Shown here in pieces: positions 51,612 through 60,693 of a DNA stretch of 64,000 bases. The stretch is from the NCBI GenBank assembly GCA_012719125.1, contig JAAYAY010000068.1:1-64000 (forward strand). Direction: 5' to 3'. Made by a program: the position numbers and the translations under genes. Below the pieces are notes generated by a model. It was given only the letters and a program-made list of their open reading frames with translations, was not told the DNA's origin and searched no databases. The stretch comes from Planctomycetaceae bacterium (lineage in GTDB: Bacteria; Planctomycetota; Planctomycetia; Pirellulales; Thermoguttaceae). Within the stretch, counting starts at the first letter, position 1. Each line of letters opens with the position of its first letter.

Positions 51612-52544
51612 TCAAGGCGAATGTGGCTGACAGGTCTCAGAATCGCCAGACACTCCCGATTGTCCCGGCATCGCTGTCTGCTCATCTTCACAGACCCACC
51701 AGCCTTCACGAAAGACCAAGTTCTGGCCGGGGGGGAGGCGATACCAGGCGGCGAACTCAACCTCGGCGGATTGCCGCGACTGCGATCGCGCGATCGTCCA
51801 GAAGGCCGTAATCAGCGCAAACAGAGTGGCACACACCACGTAGAATCGAGCCAGTGCCAGCGAGGCATCGTGCAATGCCAGCATGGCGACGGCAACCGCG
51901 GTCACCAGGTTTATGATCACGTGCATTTCCGACGACTTTCTGGCGACCCAGGCGGCCAAGCGGAGCGGACTGGCCGGAATTGGAGGCTGAGCCTGGGGAC
52001 GCCCGCCGCCGCCGCCCTCGACGTGCAGCGTGCCGTGAAGCCGCTTGAGTCGTTGGTGAAACGCCTTGTAGCGAGTGTCGTGATGGACGGAAAGGAGCAG
52101 CAGCGATGTCGCCCAGCAGACGCCGCACAGCATCCAGGCGGCCGACCCGCTGGTCGCGAACAGCCCCCAGCCGATTCCCAGGGGGACGAGGACGTTGACG
52201 GTGTGGTGCATGAGGTAGTCGAGTTGCACGCCGTCGAGGGAGGCGGTGCCGTGAAGGCGGGCGAGTTGTCCGTCGACATGGTCGAGCAGGTACCAGAGCT
52301 GGAGCAACAGGGCCCCGAGAAGCCAGCCCCCGATGCTTCCGGTGGCCAGTGCGGCCGCCGCTGCCGCCCCACAGATCCAGGCGGCCAGCGTGGCGGCGTT
52401 GGCCGACACGCCCCACGGTGCCACGACCCAGGTGACCCGCAAGGCAGCCGGACGAATCAGGCGACGGGCCATCCAGTTGCCGACTCGCCGATGATCGGGC
52501 TTCTGGCAACGCTGTTCGAGTTGGGCCAACGACATCCGTTTCAT
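51612..52544 (-). CDS. CDP-alcohol phosphotransferase-like protein with altered last acid
   Basis: 310 residues, ATGA overlap with the upstream flippase stop. The signature is present with one change: D88, D91, G92, A95, R96, G105 and D109 are in place, but the fourth aspartate is H113 (DHVDGQLARLHGTASL, then GVQLDYLMHH). Five or six membrane helices lie between residues 33 and 260. A polar C-terminus of about 50 residues follows. The last aspartate is catalytically important in characterised enzymes, so activity or substrate may differ. It is not closely similar to the other CDP-alcohol protein of the cluster. Confidence 0.82.
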   Translation of the reverse strand: MKRMSLAQLEQRCQKPDHRRVGNWMARRLIRPAALRVTWVVAPWGVSANAATLAAWICGAAAAAALATGSIGGWLLGALLLQLWYLLDHVDGQLARLHGTASLDGVQLDYLMHHTVNVLVPLGIGWGLFATSGSAAWMLCGVCWATSLLLLSVHHDTRYKAFHQRLKRLHGTLHVEGGGGGRPQAQPPIPASPLRLAAWVARKSSEMHVIINLVTAVAVAMLALHDASLALARFYVVCATLFALITAFWTIARSQSRQSAEVEFAAWYRLPPGQNLVFREGWWVCEDEQTAMPGQSGVSGDSETCQPHSP

Positions 52545-54079
52545 GACAGGCGCCGCCTCTTCCACAGGTGTTCCCATCCGCCCCAGAACCAACTTGCGGC
52601 GATGGTTACGGCCCACACGCTGGTGACAATCAGCGTTTTCCCCAAGATGGCCGATAGTCCGACTTGATTGCCGGGGGCAACTCGTTCGAGGACGATCGAC
52701 ACAGCCAGGGTGGGCAGCAGCACGAGTGCGGTGAGTAACAGGTGGCGGCCGCGCTGGTTCCGATTGAGTTCCTGCCAGAAGGAAATGCCCACGACCAGGA
52801 CAGTGTATGCAACATAGGCCACTGCTGTGGCGGCGGCGACCCCGGTGAGTCCAAATCCGCCGCGAAGGGCCAGGTGGTTGCCGAGGGCTGCAACGGCGAT
52901 CGCCGGAAGGACGGCCAGCAGGGCCCGCATTTGTCGCCCCACGGCCACGAGGTATTGCCCTGCTGGGAGCGAAAGCACCAAGGTCACCGTGGCCGGGGCC
53001 AGCCACACGAGGGCCGGCAATCCGGTCTGGTAATCGGGGAGGACCTTCGCCAGGAGCGGTACCGCAAGGATCACCGACAGGGCCGCCGGCAGGGCCATTG
53101 CGGCCGCGTGCAACTGGCTCGACGCAGCGGCCAGCCGGGCCACTTCGCGACGGTCGCCGGTTTCCCCATACTTCTCGCCGTAGCGCGGGTTCATCACGAT
53201 CGACAGCATGTTGCCCAGGCCGTAGATCTGGCCCGATACCATGAGTGCCACCGAATAGCAGCCGAGCTGGAACTCTCGATCGCTCATGTAGCCGAGGATC
53301 ATCAGCTTGTCGAGGGATCGGAACACGGTGACCATTGTTCCGGCAAGGAGGATTGGTCCGCCGACGGAAATGAGGCGGCCCATCTGTGACGCATCGAATG
53401 CCCAGCGAAGGTCGACGGTGCGATACTGCTGGATGTAAAGGAAGGTTCCCAGCAGGACGACCAGCGTGCCGAAGAAGAGGCCGTAGACTCCCCAGGCCCA
53501 GGTTGCCAGGCCGCAGACCGACACGGTCAGGACGGCTTCGAGAACCGACAGCCGCGCGGTCAGGTCGAACGCCTTGTGTGCGCGAAGGATGGTCACTTGA
53601 AACGTCACGTAGCGGGAGAGGACGGCCAGCCCGCCCATGACGGCCAGCCCGATCGCCCAGGGTCTTGCGGTTGGGCTGGCGTTGCCGGCCCCGATCCAGA
53701 AGGCCGCACCGAGCAGCAGAGCGGCGTAGATCAGACTTGTCACGGTGTTGAAGGTGAAGGCAAGATCGAGGCCGCGTCTTGCCTCGGTGGTCTCGCCGCG
53801 GCCCAGAGCAATGGTGTAGTCGCGAACGGCGCCTTTGCTGATGCCCAAATTGGTGTAGTTGCTGTAGCTGAGGAGCATCTTCAGGGCCTGCCAGACGCCC
53901 ATCTGGGCCGGGTCGAGAAGGACCTTGAGAAGCAGGCTGGTGATTGCCCCCAAGCCGTGACAGATCACGGTGGCCCCGCTGACGGTGAGGCAGTCGACCG
54001 CCACGCGGCGCCAGCCGCCGACCGGCACGGAAGGTCCGAGTAGACCACGAGAATCGAGAGTCTGCAGACGTGCTGCCAC
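52541..54079 (-). CDS. Wzx-like flippase / polysaccharide biosynthesis membrane protein
   Basis: 512 residues from a GTG with AAGGAG eight bases upstream. Twelve to fourteen membrane helices cover the length. Family features are the start GATVICHGLGAITSLLLKVL, then AQMGVWQALKMLLSYSNYTN and GISKGAVRDYTIALG, then GGPILLAGTMVTVFRSLDKL, as in the MATE/Wzx (MurJ-related) flippases. It would move undecaprenyl-linked oligosaccharide across the inner membrane. The stop overlaps the next gene. Confidence 0.88.
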   Translation of the reverse strand: MAARLQTLDSRGLLGPSVPVGGWRRVAVDCLTVSGATVICHGLGAITSLLLKVLLDPAQMGVWQALKMLLSYSNYTNLGISKGAVRDYTIALGRGETTEARRGLDLAFTFNTVTSLIYAALLLGAAFWIGAGNASPTARPWAIGLAVMGGLAVLSRYVTFQVTILRAHKAFDLTARLSVLEAVLTVSVCGLATWAWGVYGLFFGTLVVLLGTFLYIQQYRTVDLRWAFDASQMGRLISVGGPILLAGTMVTVFRSLDKLMILGYMSDREFQLGCYSVALMVSGQIYGLGNMLSIVMNPRYGEKYGETGDRREVARLAAASSQLHAAAMALPAALSVILAVPLLAKVLPDYQTGLPALVWLAPATVTLVLSLPAGQYLVAVGRQMRALLAVLPAIAVAALGNHLALRGGFGLTGVAAATAVAYVAYTVLVVGISFWQELNRNQRGRHLLLTALVLLPTLAVSIVLERVAPGNQVGLSAILGKTLIVTSVWAVTIAASWFWGGWEHLWKRRRLS

Positions 54080-54096
54080 GTGACGCGTCTCCTTGC

Positions 54097-55914
54097 TTAC
54101 CGACCGGCAATTGCCTCTGAGCATCCTTGCTCCATGTCGGTACGTGACACGGAAGTGTTTTGTTTCGTTTGCTTCAACAAGATGTCTGCGATACGAGTTG
54201 CTGCGTCGGGCGCGTTGGACGATTCCTGTTCCCAAAACGAGGTGTTGGCAAACACCTTGTCAAACGTTGCTGCTGACGATCGAATGCGTCCCTGCAAGGC
54301 ATTCTGGATCAGCGGCAGCAGTTCCTGGGCGCTGGACGCCGAACCAAGCAGACCCCATTCGTCGTGCGAGAGGATTCGGCCGGCGCCGCGCGGCACAAGC
54401 TGAATAACCGGCACGCCCGCCAGCGTTGCCTCGATCCCCGCACTCGAGAGGCAACTGAGAACGCAATCGACACCGCGCATCGCCTCGGGGAGAGGCTTTG
54501 CCTTGATCGTTTCGACGCGGAGCCCCGGATGCCGTGCTGCGGCCGCGAGAACGGCGGCGTCTTCGCGGCTGCGAGGATGCGGCTTGACGGCAAGCGTTGC
54601 GCCGGGGATCGACTCGGCCGCGGCGAAGGCTGCCTCGATCATCTCGCCGTAGCTGCGGCTGTTCATGTTCATCTCGATCAGGTCGGGACGCGTATCGCGG
54701 GGCGAAACGGTTGCCAGGAGCAGGATCCTCGGGGAGCGGCCGGCTATGGCGTTCCGGACGGGCGTCTTGCGGAACGCCTGACAGAGTGCGTCGTGCGTGG
54801 GCGAGCCGGTGACAAAGACCCGTTCGGGCGGGATGTCCCACCGCGCGAGTTGGTCGCGGGTGGCTTGGCCCCATGCGAAGAGGCCGTCGGCTGCCAGAGG
54901 AGCGAAACCGAACCGGGCCACGGGAGCCCCGTGCTGAATCACGTAGGACTTGCCGCCGTACCGGCGAGCTGCGGCCAGGGCGATCCGCTTCATCGGCGTG
55001 GCATCCTCGTCCATCACCAGCAGATCCGGCCGAAGCCTGCAGAAGTGCCGATCGATCTGCTCTTCCCACCGCTCCTGTTCCTCCCAGCGAGTTTGCAAGC
55101 GCGTCGTGAGCCAGGCTCGCACCGGGCCGCGTAAATCGATTCCCCGAAACTCCAGCGGGGGCAAGTCGATCGGTCGGCGGCGATTGACTGTTCGCCGGTT
55201 TTCCTGGCAGGTCAACTGCGGGACGCCCCTCAGGTACCAGTGAAGGAACGGCTTGACGGCGATGCGGTCGTACAACCACCAGAGGCAGCAGCCGCGCTGA
55301 AGCAGCGTGTCGCCCAGCGAATCGAGGAATCTCGGGTTTCCACAGAGGACAACGCGCGTCTTCTCGCGGTCCTCTTTGACCGTGGCAGGCAGGCAGCTTG
55401 CCAGAGTCTGCAGTGCCTTTCGCCACCACTCCTCGCGCTCGGGCGCAGACTCGCCGGCGCCGGCCGGTTCGCTTTGCCAGCGGACTTCGCACGACGCTCC
55501 AGCCTGGCTACAAACGGCGGTGAGGATCTGTACGTCGTCGCGGTCGGCGCGGTCGGCGATCACGCAGAGGCGTGTGCCCTTCTTCAAGGGCTGAATCGCA
55601 GAGAAGTGCTCGACGACCCGAAGGAGCTTGAGCAGGTAGTAGCGTAGCCCCAACACGTTGACCCACGGGGCAGGCAGATGGCTGCCTTGAGCGGTTCCCT
55701 CGCCTCCGGCGAGTTCTGCCAATCGCTCGGCCTCACGATCCAGATGGACATAGCGGCAGTCGATCGTTGAGTCCAGTTCCACGACGGACCCCGACAGTTC
55801 CTGCGGCCATGCGCCGGTCAGAACCACGGTTGGCTTGCCTGACAGCAGCGGATCGGCAAGACTTGCACGGGTATAGACGTAGAGGTCTGCGTTGTTGAGA
55901 AGGAATGCTTTCAT
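54097..55914 (-). CDS. GT-B-fold transferase-like protein, glycan biosynthesis
   Basis: 605 residues. The N-terminal half has no clear match beyond strands such as TRLCVIADRADRDDVQ. The C-terminal half (about 300-560) is a GT-B-like domain with YVIQHGAPVARFGFAPLAAD, then FAWGQATRDQLARW, VFVTGSPTHDAL, LAVKPHPRSRED and CLSSAGIEATLAGVPVIQL. This set recalls CDP-glycerol glycerophosphotransferases and polysialyltransferase/epimerase-like proteins. The family assignment is tentative. It precedes the flippase (17-base gap) and is coupled by ATGA to the HAD phosphatase. Confidence 0.75.
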   Translation of the reverse strand: MKAFLLNNADLYVYTRASLADPLLSGKPTVVLTGAWPQELSGSVVELDSTIDCRYVHLDREAERLAELAGGEGTAQGSHLPAPWVNVLGLRYYLLKLLRVVEHFSAIQPLKKGTRLCVIADRADRDDVQILTAVCSQAGASCEVRWQSEPAGAGESAPEREEWWRKALQTLASCLPATVKEDREKTRVVLCGNPRFLDSLGDTLLQRGCCLWWLYDRIAVKPFLHWYLRGVPQLTCQENRRTVNRRRPIDLPPLEFRGIDLRGPVRAWLTTRLQTRWEEQERWEEQIDRHFCRLRPDLLVMDEDATPMKRIALAAARRYGGKSYVIQHGAPVARFGFAPLAADGLFAWGQATRDQLARWDIPPERVFVTGSPTHDALCQAFRKTPVRNAIAGRSPRILLLATVSPRDTRPDLIEMNMNSRSYGEMIEAAFAAAESIPGATLAVKPHPRSREDAAVLAAAARHPGLRVETIKAKPLPEAMRGVDCVLSCLSSAGIEATLAGVPVIQLVPRGAGRILSHDEWGLLGSASSAQELLPLIQNALQGRIRSSAATFDKVFANTSFWEQESSNAPDAATRIADILLKQTKQNTSVSRTDMEQGCSEAIAGR

Positions 55915-56657
55915 CCGGCGCGATTCTGAGAAATCGGGAGGTCAACCAGTTCCAGCAAATCCGCAAATCGGGTCAGCGTGATGTCACTGTCCGGTTCATA
56001 GGTGGGATTGAAAGCGATCGTTTGCAGGCCGAGTCGGCGTGCCCCGGCCAGTTCGTCGGGATCGTCGCCGACGAACGCTGCCAGATCGGCAGGCACGTTG
56101 AGAGCCTTCAACGCTGTTTGGTAGCAGATCGGGTCCGGCTTGATGCGTCCCAGGTCGCGCGACGAGACGACGGCCGTCAGCATGTCTTGGAGTCCCATCC
56201 GCTCGAGGCGCTCACGAAGCACGTGGCCTGGATACTCCGAATTGCTCACGATCGCCAGGGGGATTCCGGCCGACGAAAGCCGTCGAAGCGTGCTCTTGAC
56301 GCCGGGAAGAAGCCGGGTGTCGGCTTCCCAGCGAATTCGCCGCGTCTGGCAGGCGGCTGCCACTTCCTCGATCTGCCCGGGACTCAAGCCGAGCGCTTGT
56401 AGAAACGTCCGCAGGGCATGGCAGAAGTCGCATTGGCCGCGGAAGACGGGGCGAAGGTAGTCTTTCTCCCAAACGTGGAACAGGCTGCGATAGTGGCTAT
56501 GCAGACCGAAACGCCGCAGGACCTGCAGCAGCCAGCGGCGCCAGCCCGTGGCGTCATACAGGACGTTGCAGGTGTCCAGCAGCAGCCCTTCGATGGGTTG
56601 CTTCAGACGCGTGACGGGCGGGATGGGTAGCGATATGGAGAATGCGAGCGATCGCAT
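55911..56657 (-). CDS. HAD-family hydrolase-like protein
   Basis: 248 residues. HAD core: motif I is LLLDTCNVLYD (D28 nucleophile), motif II SNS in IVSNSEYPG, motif III lysine in GRIKPDPICY, motif IV FVGDDPDEL. In motif I the general-acid aspartate expected two residues after the nucleophile is a cysteine (C30), so phosphatase activity may be altered or lost. A cap domain lies between. In a pathway with a nucleotidyltransferase it might dephosphorylate a sugar or polyol phosphate intermediate; inferred. Confidence 0.82.
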   Translation of the reverse strand: MRSLAFSISLPIPPVTRLKQPIEGLLLDTCNVLYDATGWRRWLLQVLRRFGLHSHYRSLFHVWEKDYLRPVFRGQCDFCHALRTFLQALGLSPGQIEEVAAACQTRRIRWEADTRLLPGVKSTLRRLSSAGIPLAIVSNSEYPGHVLRERLERMGLQDMLTAVVSSRDLGRIKPDPICYQTALKALNVPADLAAFVGDDPDELAGARRLGLQTIAFNPTYEPDSDITLTRFADLLELVDLPISQNRAG

Positions 56658-56699
56658 GGCGGGTCGAATCCTTTCGCGGCCTCGCCTGCCGGATCCTCG

Positions 56700-57449
56700 T
56701 CAACTTGGAGCGTAGACGCGGTTGAGCGCCGCCATGCGCTTGCGCATGGCCGGCTGGTGATCCAGCAGATGGGCAATCCGTTGCCAATCCAACTCTTCCG
56801 GTCCCAGGGCCTCAAAGATCGCCAAGGCGTTCTCCCAGTCCTCCTCGATGTCGACCGTTAGACGAACGTCCTCACGATCGATCGCGGCCGGGGCCGGCAA
56901 CAAACAAATCCGAAACCTCTCCGGGTGAGAACACACGTAGCGAGTCGGGTTGTCCCGATCTTCGGGGGCCTTGGCCTTGCGGGCGGCCAGGCGAAGGGCG
57001 TCCGTGCGAAACCACTCGGCAAACACGCCGATCGGCGACAGGACGGCCGGGCGACCGTTCCGCGAAGCGTAGCTCGCGTAGTCGCAATCGAGTTCGGTCC
57101 GCGCCGTGCAGACCAACCGATCGACCAGGGAAGGGTCGACGAAGGGGCGCTCCGCCGACATCCGAACCACCGAGCGGCAGCCGTACTCCTCCAATGCGGC
57201 CGCGAGGCTCCCTAGCACGTCGGGACGGCGCGAGGCAAACACGGGCACGTCCAGCGGAGTCAACTCCTGGATGATCCGGTTCTCCGGATCGTCGTTGGTC
57301 AGGACGATCACCCCATCAAGCTGCTCGCAGTCGGTCATGCGGCGGATGATCCACTCGAGAACCGACTTCGTGCCCAGCTTGCGTGCCGCCTTGATGCGGG
57401 CACGAGAAGATGCGAAACAGGCGTCCACAATTCCTAGGGTATCTAGCAT
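56700..57449 (-). CDS. Cytidylyltransferase/SpsF-like nucleotidyltransferase
   Basis: 249 residues, with GAGGGA six bases before the ATG. The fold is that of CMP-sugar/SpsF-type nucleotidyltransferases: SVLEWIIRRMTDCEQLDGVI, VVRMSAERPFVDPSLVDRLV and RLTVDIEEDWENAL. The usual N-terminal glycine-rich nucleotide loop (ARxGSxRLPGK) is replaced by DACFASSRARIKAARKLGTK, so nucleotide specificity is uncertain. First gene of the minus-strand glycan cluster; it may supply an activated (CDP- or CMP-) donor for the CDP-alcohol enzymes. Confidence 0.8.
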   Translation of the reverse strand: MLDTLGIVDACFASSRARIKAARKLGTKSVLEWIIRRMTDCEQLDGVIVLTNDDPENRIIQELTPLDVPVFASRRPDVLGSLAAALEEYGCRSVVRMSAERPFVDPSLVDRLVCTARTELDCDYASYASRNGRPAVLSPIGVFAEWFRTDALRLAARKAKAPEDRDNPTRYVCSHPERFRICLLPAPAAIDREDVRLTVDIEEDWENALAIFEALGPEELDWQRIAHLLDHQPAMRKRMAALNRVYAPS

Positions 57450-57815
57450 CCGGCTTCCCTCAGTATCCAGAGTCATTCTGCATGAGAAAGTCTATCACCT
57501 GGCGAGGGAAATCGTCAAGGCGAAAATGGGAGAGGTGGTTAAGTCGGGATGGCGTGTGAATGTAGGTGGTGTGCGTTGAGGTTGTGCGAAGTGTTCGTGA
57601 TCGTTGGAGGGTGTGAGGGACGGATGAGGTTTCGGTCCTCAGGGGACTGTCCCCTTCCCGCAGCATCCTGGAGAGCCAACCCACGTTGACTTGGGAATGC
57701 TGTTGGGCCGGGAAGCGGTATTGTGCTATAACGTGCAATCCCGCAATGACATTGATCGTCGGTTTTCGTCACGGTTGGCGAGCACGGACGGTCCATCTTG
57801 CTTTGGAGTCCGACC
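57450..57815. other. Divergent promoter region between two glycan gene groups
   Basis: About 365 bases separate the minus-strand cluster from a + strand GT2. It contains a short GGGGAC/GTCCCC hairpin (57642-57654). No gene is seen, and promoters cannot be defined. Confidence 0.5.
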
Positions 57816-58748
57816 ATGGAGGGTTGGCAGACCCAGGTTGTCACGGCCTCGGCCGCAGAGGTTGCCTCTGCGTGCCAATTGACCGTGCTTTTGCCCACCT
57901 ACAACGAAGAACTGGCGATCGAGCCGGTCCTGGACGAGATCGTTTCTGCGCTGGCCGGGGAATCGATCCGCTACGAGATTCTCGTCGTCGATGACGCCTC
58001 GACCGACGCCACGGCCGATCTGGCCGAACGCTACGCGGCCGAATGCTGGCAGTGTCCGATTCGCGTGATCCGCTGCCCTGAGAACCGGGGTGCCGGCGCC
58101 GCTCGCAAGGTGGGCATCCGCAACGCGCGCGGCGACGTGGTCGTGATGCTCGATGCCGACGGCACCTATCCGGCCGAGAGTATTCCCGAACTGCTCAAGT
58201 ACTTTCCCGTTTATGACCAGGTGAACGGCGCCCGCACAAGCGAACAGGGGACCCTCCCCTGGCTGCGCGTGCCTGCCAAGTGGTTTATTCGCAAACTGGC
58301 CTGCTACCTGACCGGGACGAAGATTCCCGACCTGAATACCGGCCTGAAAGCCTTCAAACGCGACGCCATGCTGCCCTGGCTGTGGGTCGTGCCCAACGGT
58401 TTCAGTTGCGTGACCACCATGACCCTGGCCTTCCTGACCAACGGTTATGCGGTGAAGTACGTGCCGATCCCCTACCGGACGCGGATCGGCAAGAGCAAAT
58501 TCCACCCGATTCGCGACACGGCAGCCTACCTGAGCACCGTGCTCCGCATGGTCCTTTACTTCCGGCCCCTAAAAGTCTTTTTGCCGCTCTCTGCCCTGGC
58601 AATCGGGCTTGGCATGCTGATGAGCATGTTCAGCTTCACGTTCACGGGCAGCATGCAGGAGTCCGATATCGTCGTCCTCACAGCCGGCTTCATGACCTGC
58701 ATGCTCGGTCTGCTGGCCGAAGTCATCGTTGCCCATCATCGCCGATAA
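57816..58748 (+). CDS. Glycosyltransferase family 2, dolichol-phosphate-mannose-synthase-like
   Basis: 310 residues. GT-A domain with LTVLLPTYNEELAIEPVLDE, ILVVDDASTDATADLAERY, VVMLDADGTYP and PDLNTGLKAFKRDAMLP, followed by two C-terminal membrane helices (about 252-275 and 280-302). This is the DPM1/GtrB-like group that makes polyprenyl-phosphate-linked sugars used by GT-C enzymes, which would match the multi-spanning protein of the minus-strand cluster. The next gene starts two bases after its stop. Confidence 0.92.
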   Translation: MEGWQTQVVTASAAEVASACQLTVLLPTYNEELAIEPVLDEIVSALAGESIRYEILVVDDASTDATADLAERYAAECWQCPIRVIRCPENRGAGAARKVGIRNARGDVVVMLDADGTYPAESIPELLKYFPVYDQVNGARTSEQGTLPWLRVPAKWFIRKLACYLTGTKIPDLNTGLKAFKRDAMLPWLWVVPNGFSCVTTMTLAFLTNGYAVKYVPIPYRTRIGKSKFHPIRDTAAYLSTVLRMVLYFRPLKVFLPLSALAIGLGMLMSMFSFTFTGSMQESDIVVLTAGFMTCMLGLLAEVIVAHHRR

Positions 58749-58749
58749 G

Positions 58750-60480
58750 ATGTCCGCATTCCACACCACCGCCCGCAACTACTTCGTTCCGGGGACGGAT
58801 TTCCCGGTGGAACGCGCCGGTGCCTCCGTTTGCGCCGGCGGCAAGCCGCCGTTTGTTCATCGCGATCCGCGCCGGCGTGCCCGATATCTCGACGGCGTGT
58901 ACGACGACGTTGCTCGGTTGCTGGGCGCCGTCGACCGCAATTCGTTTCGTCCGACTTACGGCTGTTTTGACCGCCAGTACTGGCACTACCGTACGGCCTG
59001 CTTTCCTTCGGAGATGTATCAGGAAGGCGTGCTGCCCCTGGCGCTCGTTTACGCCTGCGACCTGCCGGGCAACCGTTGGCACGGTTGCCAGCGGATTCGA
59101 GAGTTGGCACTTGCCGGAATGCGATTCTCCGCTCGTTCGTGCCACCGCGACGGCTCGTGCGACGACTACTACCCCTTCGAGCGAGCCCTCGGCGCTGCCG
59201 TCTTCTCTTTGCAGGCCGCCGCGAAGGCCTATCAGTTGCTGGACGTCGACGATCCGGAACTCCGGTCTTGGTTCGAACTCCGTGCCCGATGGCTGATCGA
59301 GAACGAAGAATCGGGCCGGCTGACGAACCACCACGCCCTGGCTGCCCTGGGACTGTGGCGGGTCGCCGAGATTCTCGACAACGAGACCTTCCGGCGTGCG
59401 GCACTCGAACGGGTTGACCAGGTGCTTGCCTGGCAGAACGAAGAAGGCTGGTTCGACGAATACGGCGGCGCCGATCCTGGCTACCAGACCGTCACCATCG
59501 ATTGCCTCGCCAAGTTGCGTCGGGCAACGGGCGATCCGCGGCTCGATGAGCCGATCCGCCGGGCGGCAGCTTTCTCTCGCCACTTCCTGCATCCCGACGC
59601 AAGCTACGCCGGAGAATACGGGAGCCGCGGAACTTCCCACTTCTACCCGCACGGTTTCGAGATGTTGGCCGGGCAGCTCACCGAGGCAGCCGATCTTGCC
59701 GACGGGTTTCTCGAAGCCGTCCAGCGCGGAACTCTGGCCCATTTCGACGACGACCGGCTGTTTGCCCATTGTCTGGGCAATCGCATCGAGGCCTACCTCG
59801 ATTGGACGCCAACCCGTCCGGCAGCGGTCGATCCGACCGAGAGAATCACGAAGCACTTTCCCAACGCGGGCCTGTTCGTCTATCGCGACGGCCGCCGCCA
59901 CTCAATTGTCTCCACCGTCCGCGGGGGAATCGTGAAGCATTTCCAGAACGGACGCTGCTGGACCGACGCGGGGCTTGTCGTCGAGACCCGGGACGGCACA
60001 GTCTGCGTTTCCCAGATGCACGACCGCGATCGTGTCGTCGACGTGAAGGCCGAACCGGACGGCACGACGCGGATCACCGTGTCGGGCCCCCTGCATACGA
60101 CGCGATTTGAAACCGCCACGCCGGTCAAGCAGTCGGTTCTGCACACCGGGATGTGGGCAGCCGGGCGCTGGTGCCGAACCGCCGTCCGCAAGCTGCTTCA
60201 ACGGCGTTTGATCACGGGCCGCCGCCGTTTTCCGATCCGCCTGATTCGGACCATCGAGTTGCGCCCGGCAGCACCGACGGTTCGCATTACCGACGAACTC
60301 GAACTGACCGGTCCGGCCGTTCACGTGCAACGGATGGCCGTCGGCACCGATCACCAGGCGGCTTACGTCGCCGCCTGCGGCGTCTATCAGGATTCCGTGC
60401 TCCAGCCTTGGACGGATTTACAGGAATACGTCGCCAGGCTCAATCAAGAGCGGCGGGTGGTGGTCGTTCGGGAGTTGTGA
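58750..60480 (+). CDS. Heparinase II/III- or toroid-like protein, glycan related
   Basis: 576 residues starting immediately after the GT2 stop codon. The N-terminal ~380 residues are alpha-helical with the toroid-like pattern of polysaccharide lyases and glycoside hydrolases (FDRQYWHYRTACFPSEMYQE, DYYPFERALGAAVF, GWFDEYGGADPGYQTVTIDC). The C-terminal ~190 residues are beta-rich (TIELRPAAPTVRITDELEL). I recognise the style but not the family. Coupling to a GT2 suggests glycan synthesis or trimming. No signal peptide, so it is probably cytoplasmic. Confidence 0.72.
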   Translation: MSAFHTTARNYFVPGTDFPVERAGASVCAGGKPPFVHRDPRRRARYLDGVYDDVARLLGAVDRNSFRPTYGCFDRQYWHYRTACFPSEMYQEGVLPLALVYACDLPGNRWHGCQRIRELALAGMRFSARSCHRDGSCDDYYPFERALGAAVFSLQAAAKAYQLLDVDDPELRSWFELRARWLIENEESGRLTNHHALAALGLWRVAEILDNETFRRAALERVDQVLAWQNEEGWFDEYGGADPGYQTVTIDCLAKLRRATGDPRLDEPIRRAAAFSRHFLHPDASYAGEYGSRGTSHFYPHGFEMLAGQLTEAADLADGFLEAVQRGTLAHFDDDRLFAHCLGNRIEAYLDWTPTRPAAVDPTERITKHFPNAGLFVYRDGRRHSIVSTVRGGIVKHFQNGRCWTDAGLVVETRDGTVCVSQMHDRDRVVDVKAEPDGTTRITVSGPLHTTRFETATPVKQSVLHTGMWAAGRWCRTAVRKLLQRRLITGRRRFPIRLIRTIELRPAAPTVRITDELELTGPAVHVQRMAVGTDHQAAYVAACGVYQDSVLQPWTDLQEYVARLNQERRVVVVREL

Positions 60481-60628
60481 GGCCGCGCTCAACAATATGT
60501 TACCGATTTCGAGCAGCGTCGCGAGCCGTTCGGTACGGCGAAACCGGAGGGCTTGCGCCCTGCCGCTAACTCTCAATTCGGTAGTTTATTGTCTTGCAGC
60601 GGCAAAGAGGGGCTTCGTTGCCATTTCC

Positions 60629-60693
60629 TACGTTGGCTCGCCAGAGCCGAGTCTTCTGGCGGTTCTTACGGTCGGCTCAGGAGAGCCAACCTA
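60629..60693. terminator. Imperfect 22-bp inverted repeat between convergent genes
   Basis: Arms 60629-60650 and 60672-60693 (TTGGCTCGCCAGAGCCGA with TCGGCTCAGGAGAGCCAA, three mismatches) lie between the stop of the + strand toroid-like gene and the stop of ispG; the right arm includes the ispG stop codon. It could act as a bidirectional terminator, although a dispersed repeat is also possible. No T-run follows. Confidence 0.5.
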
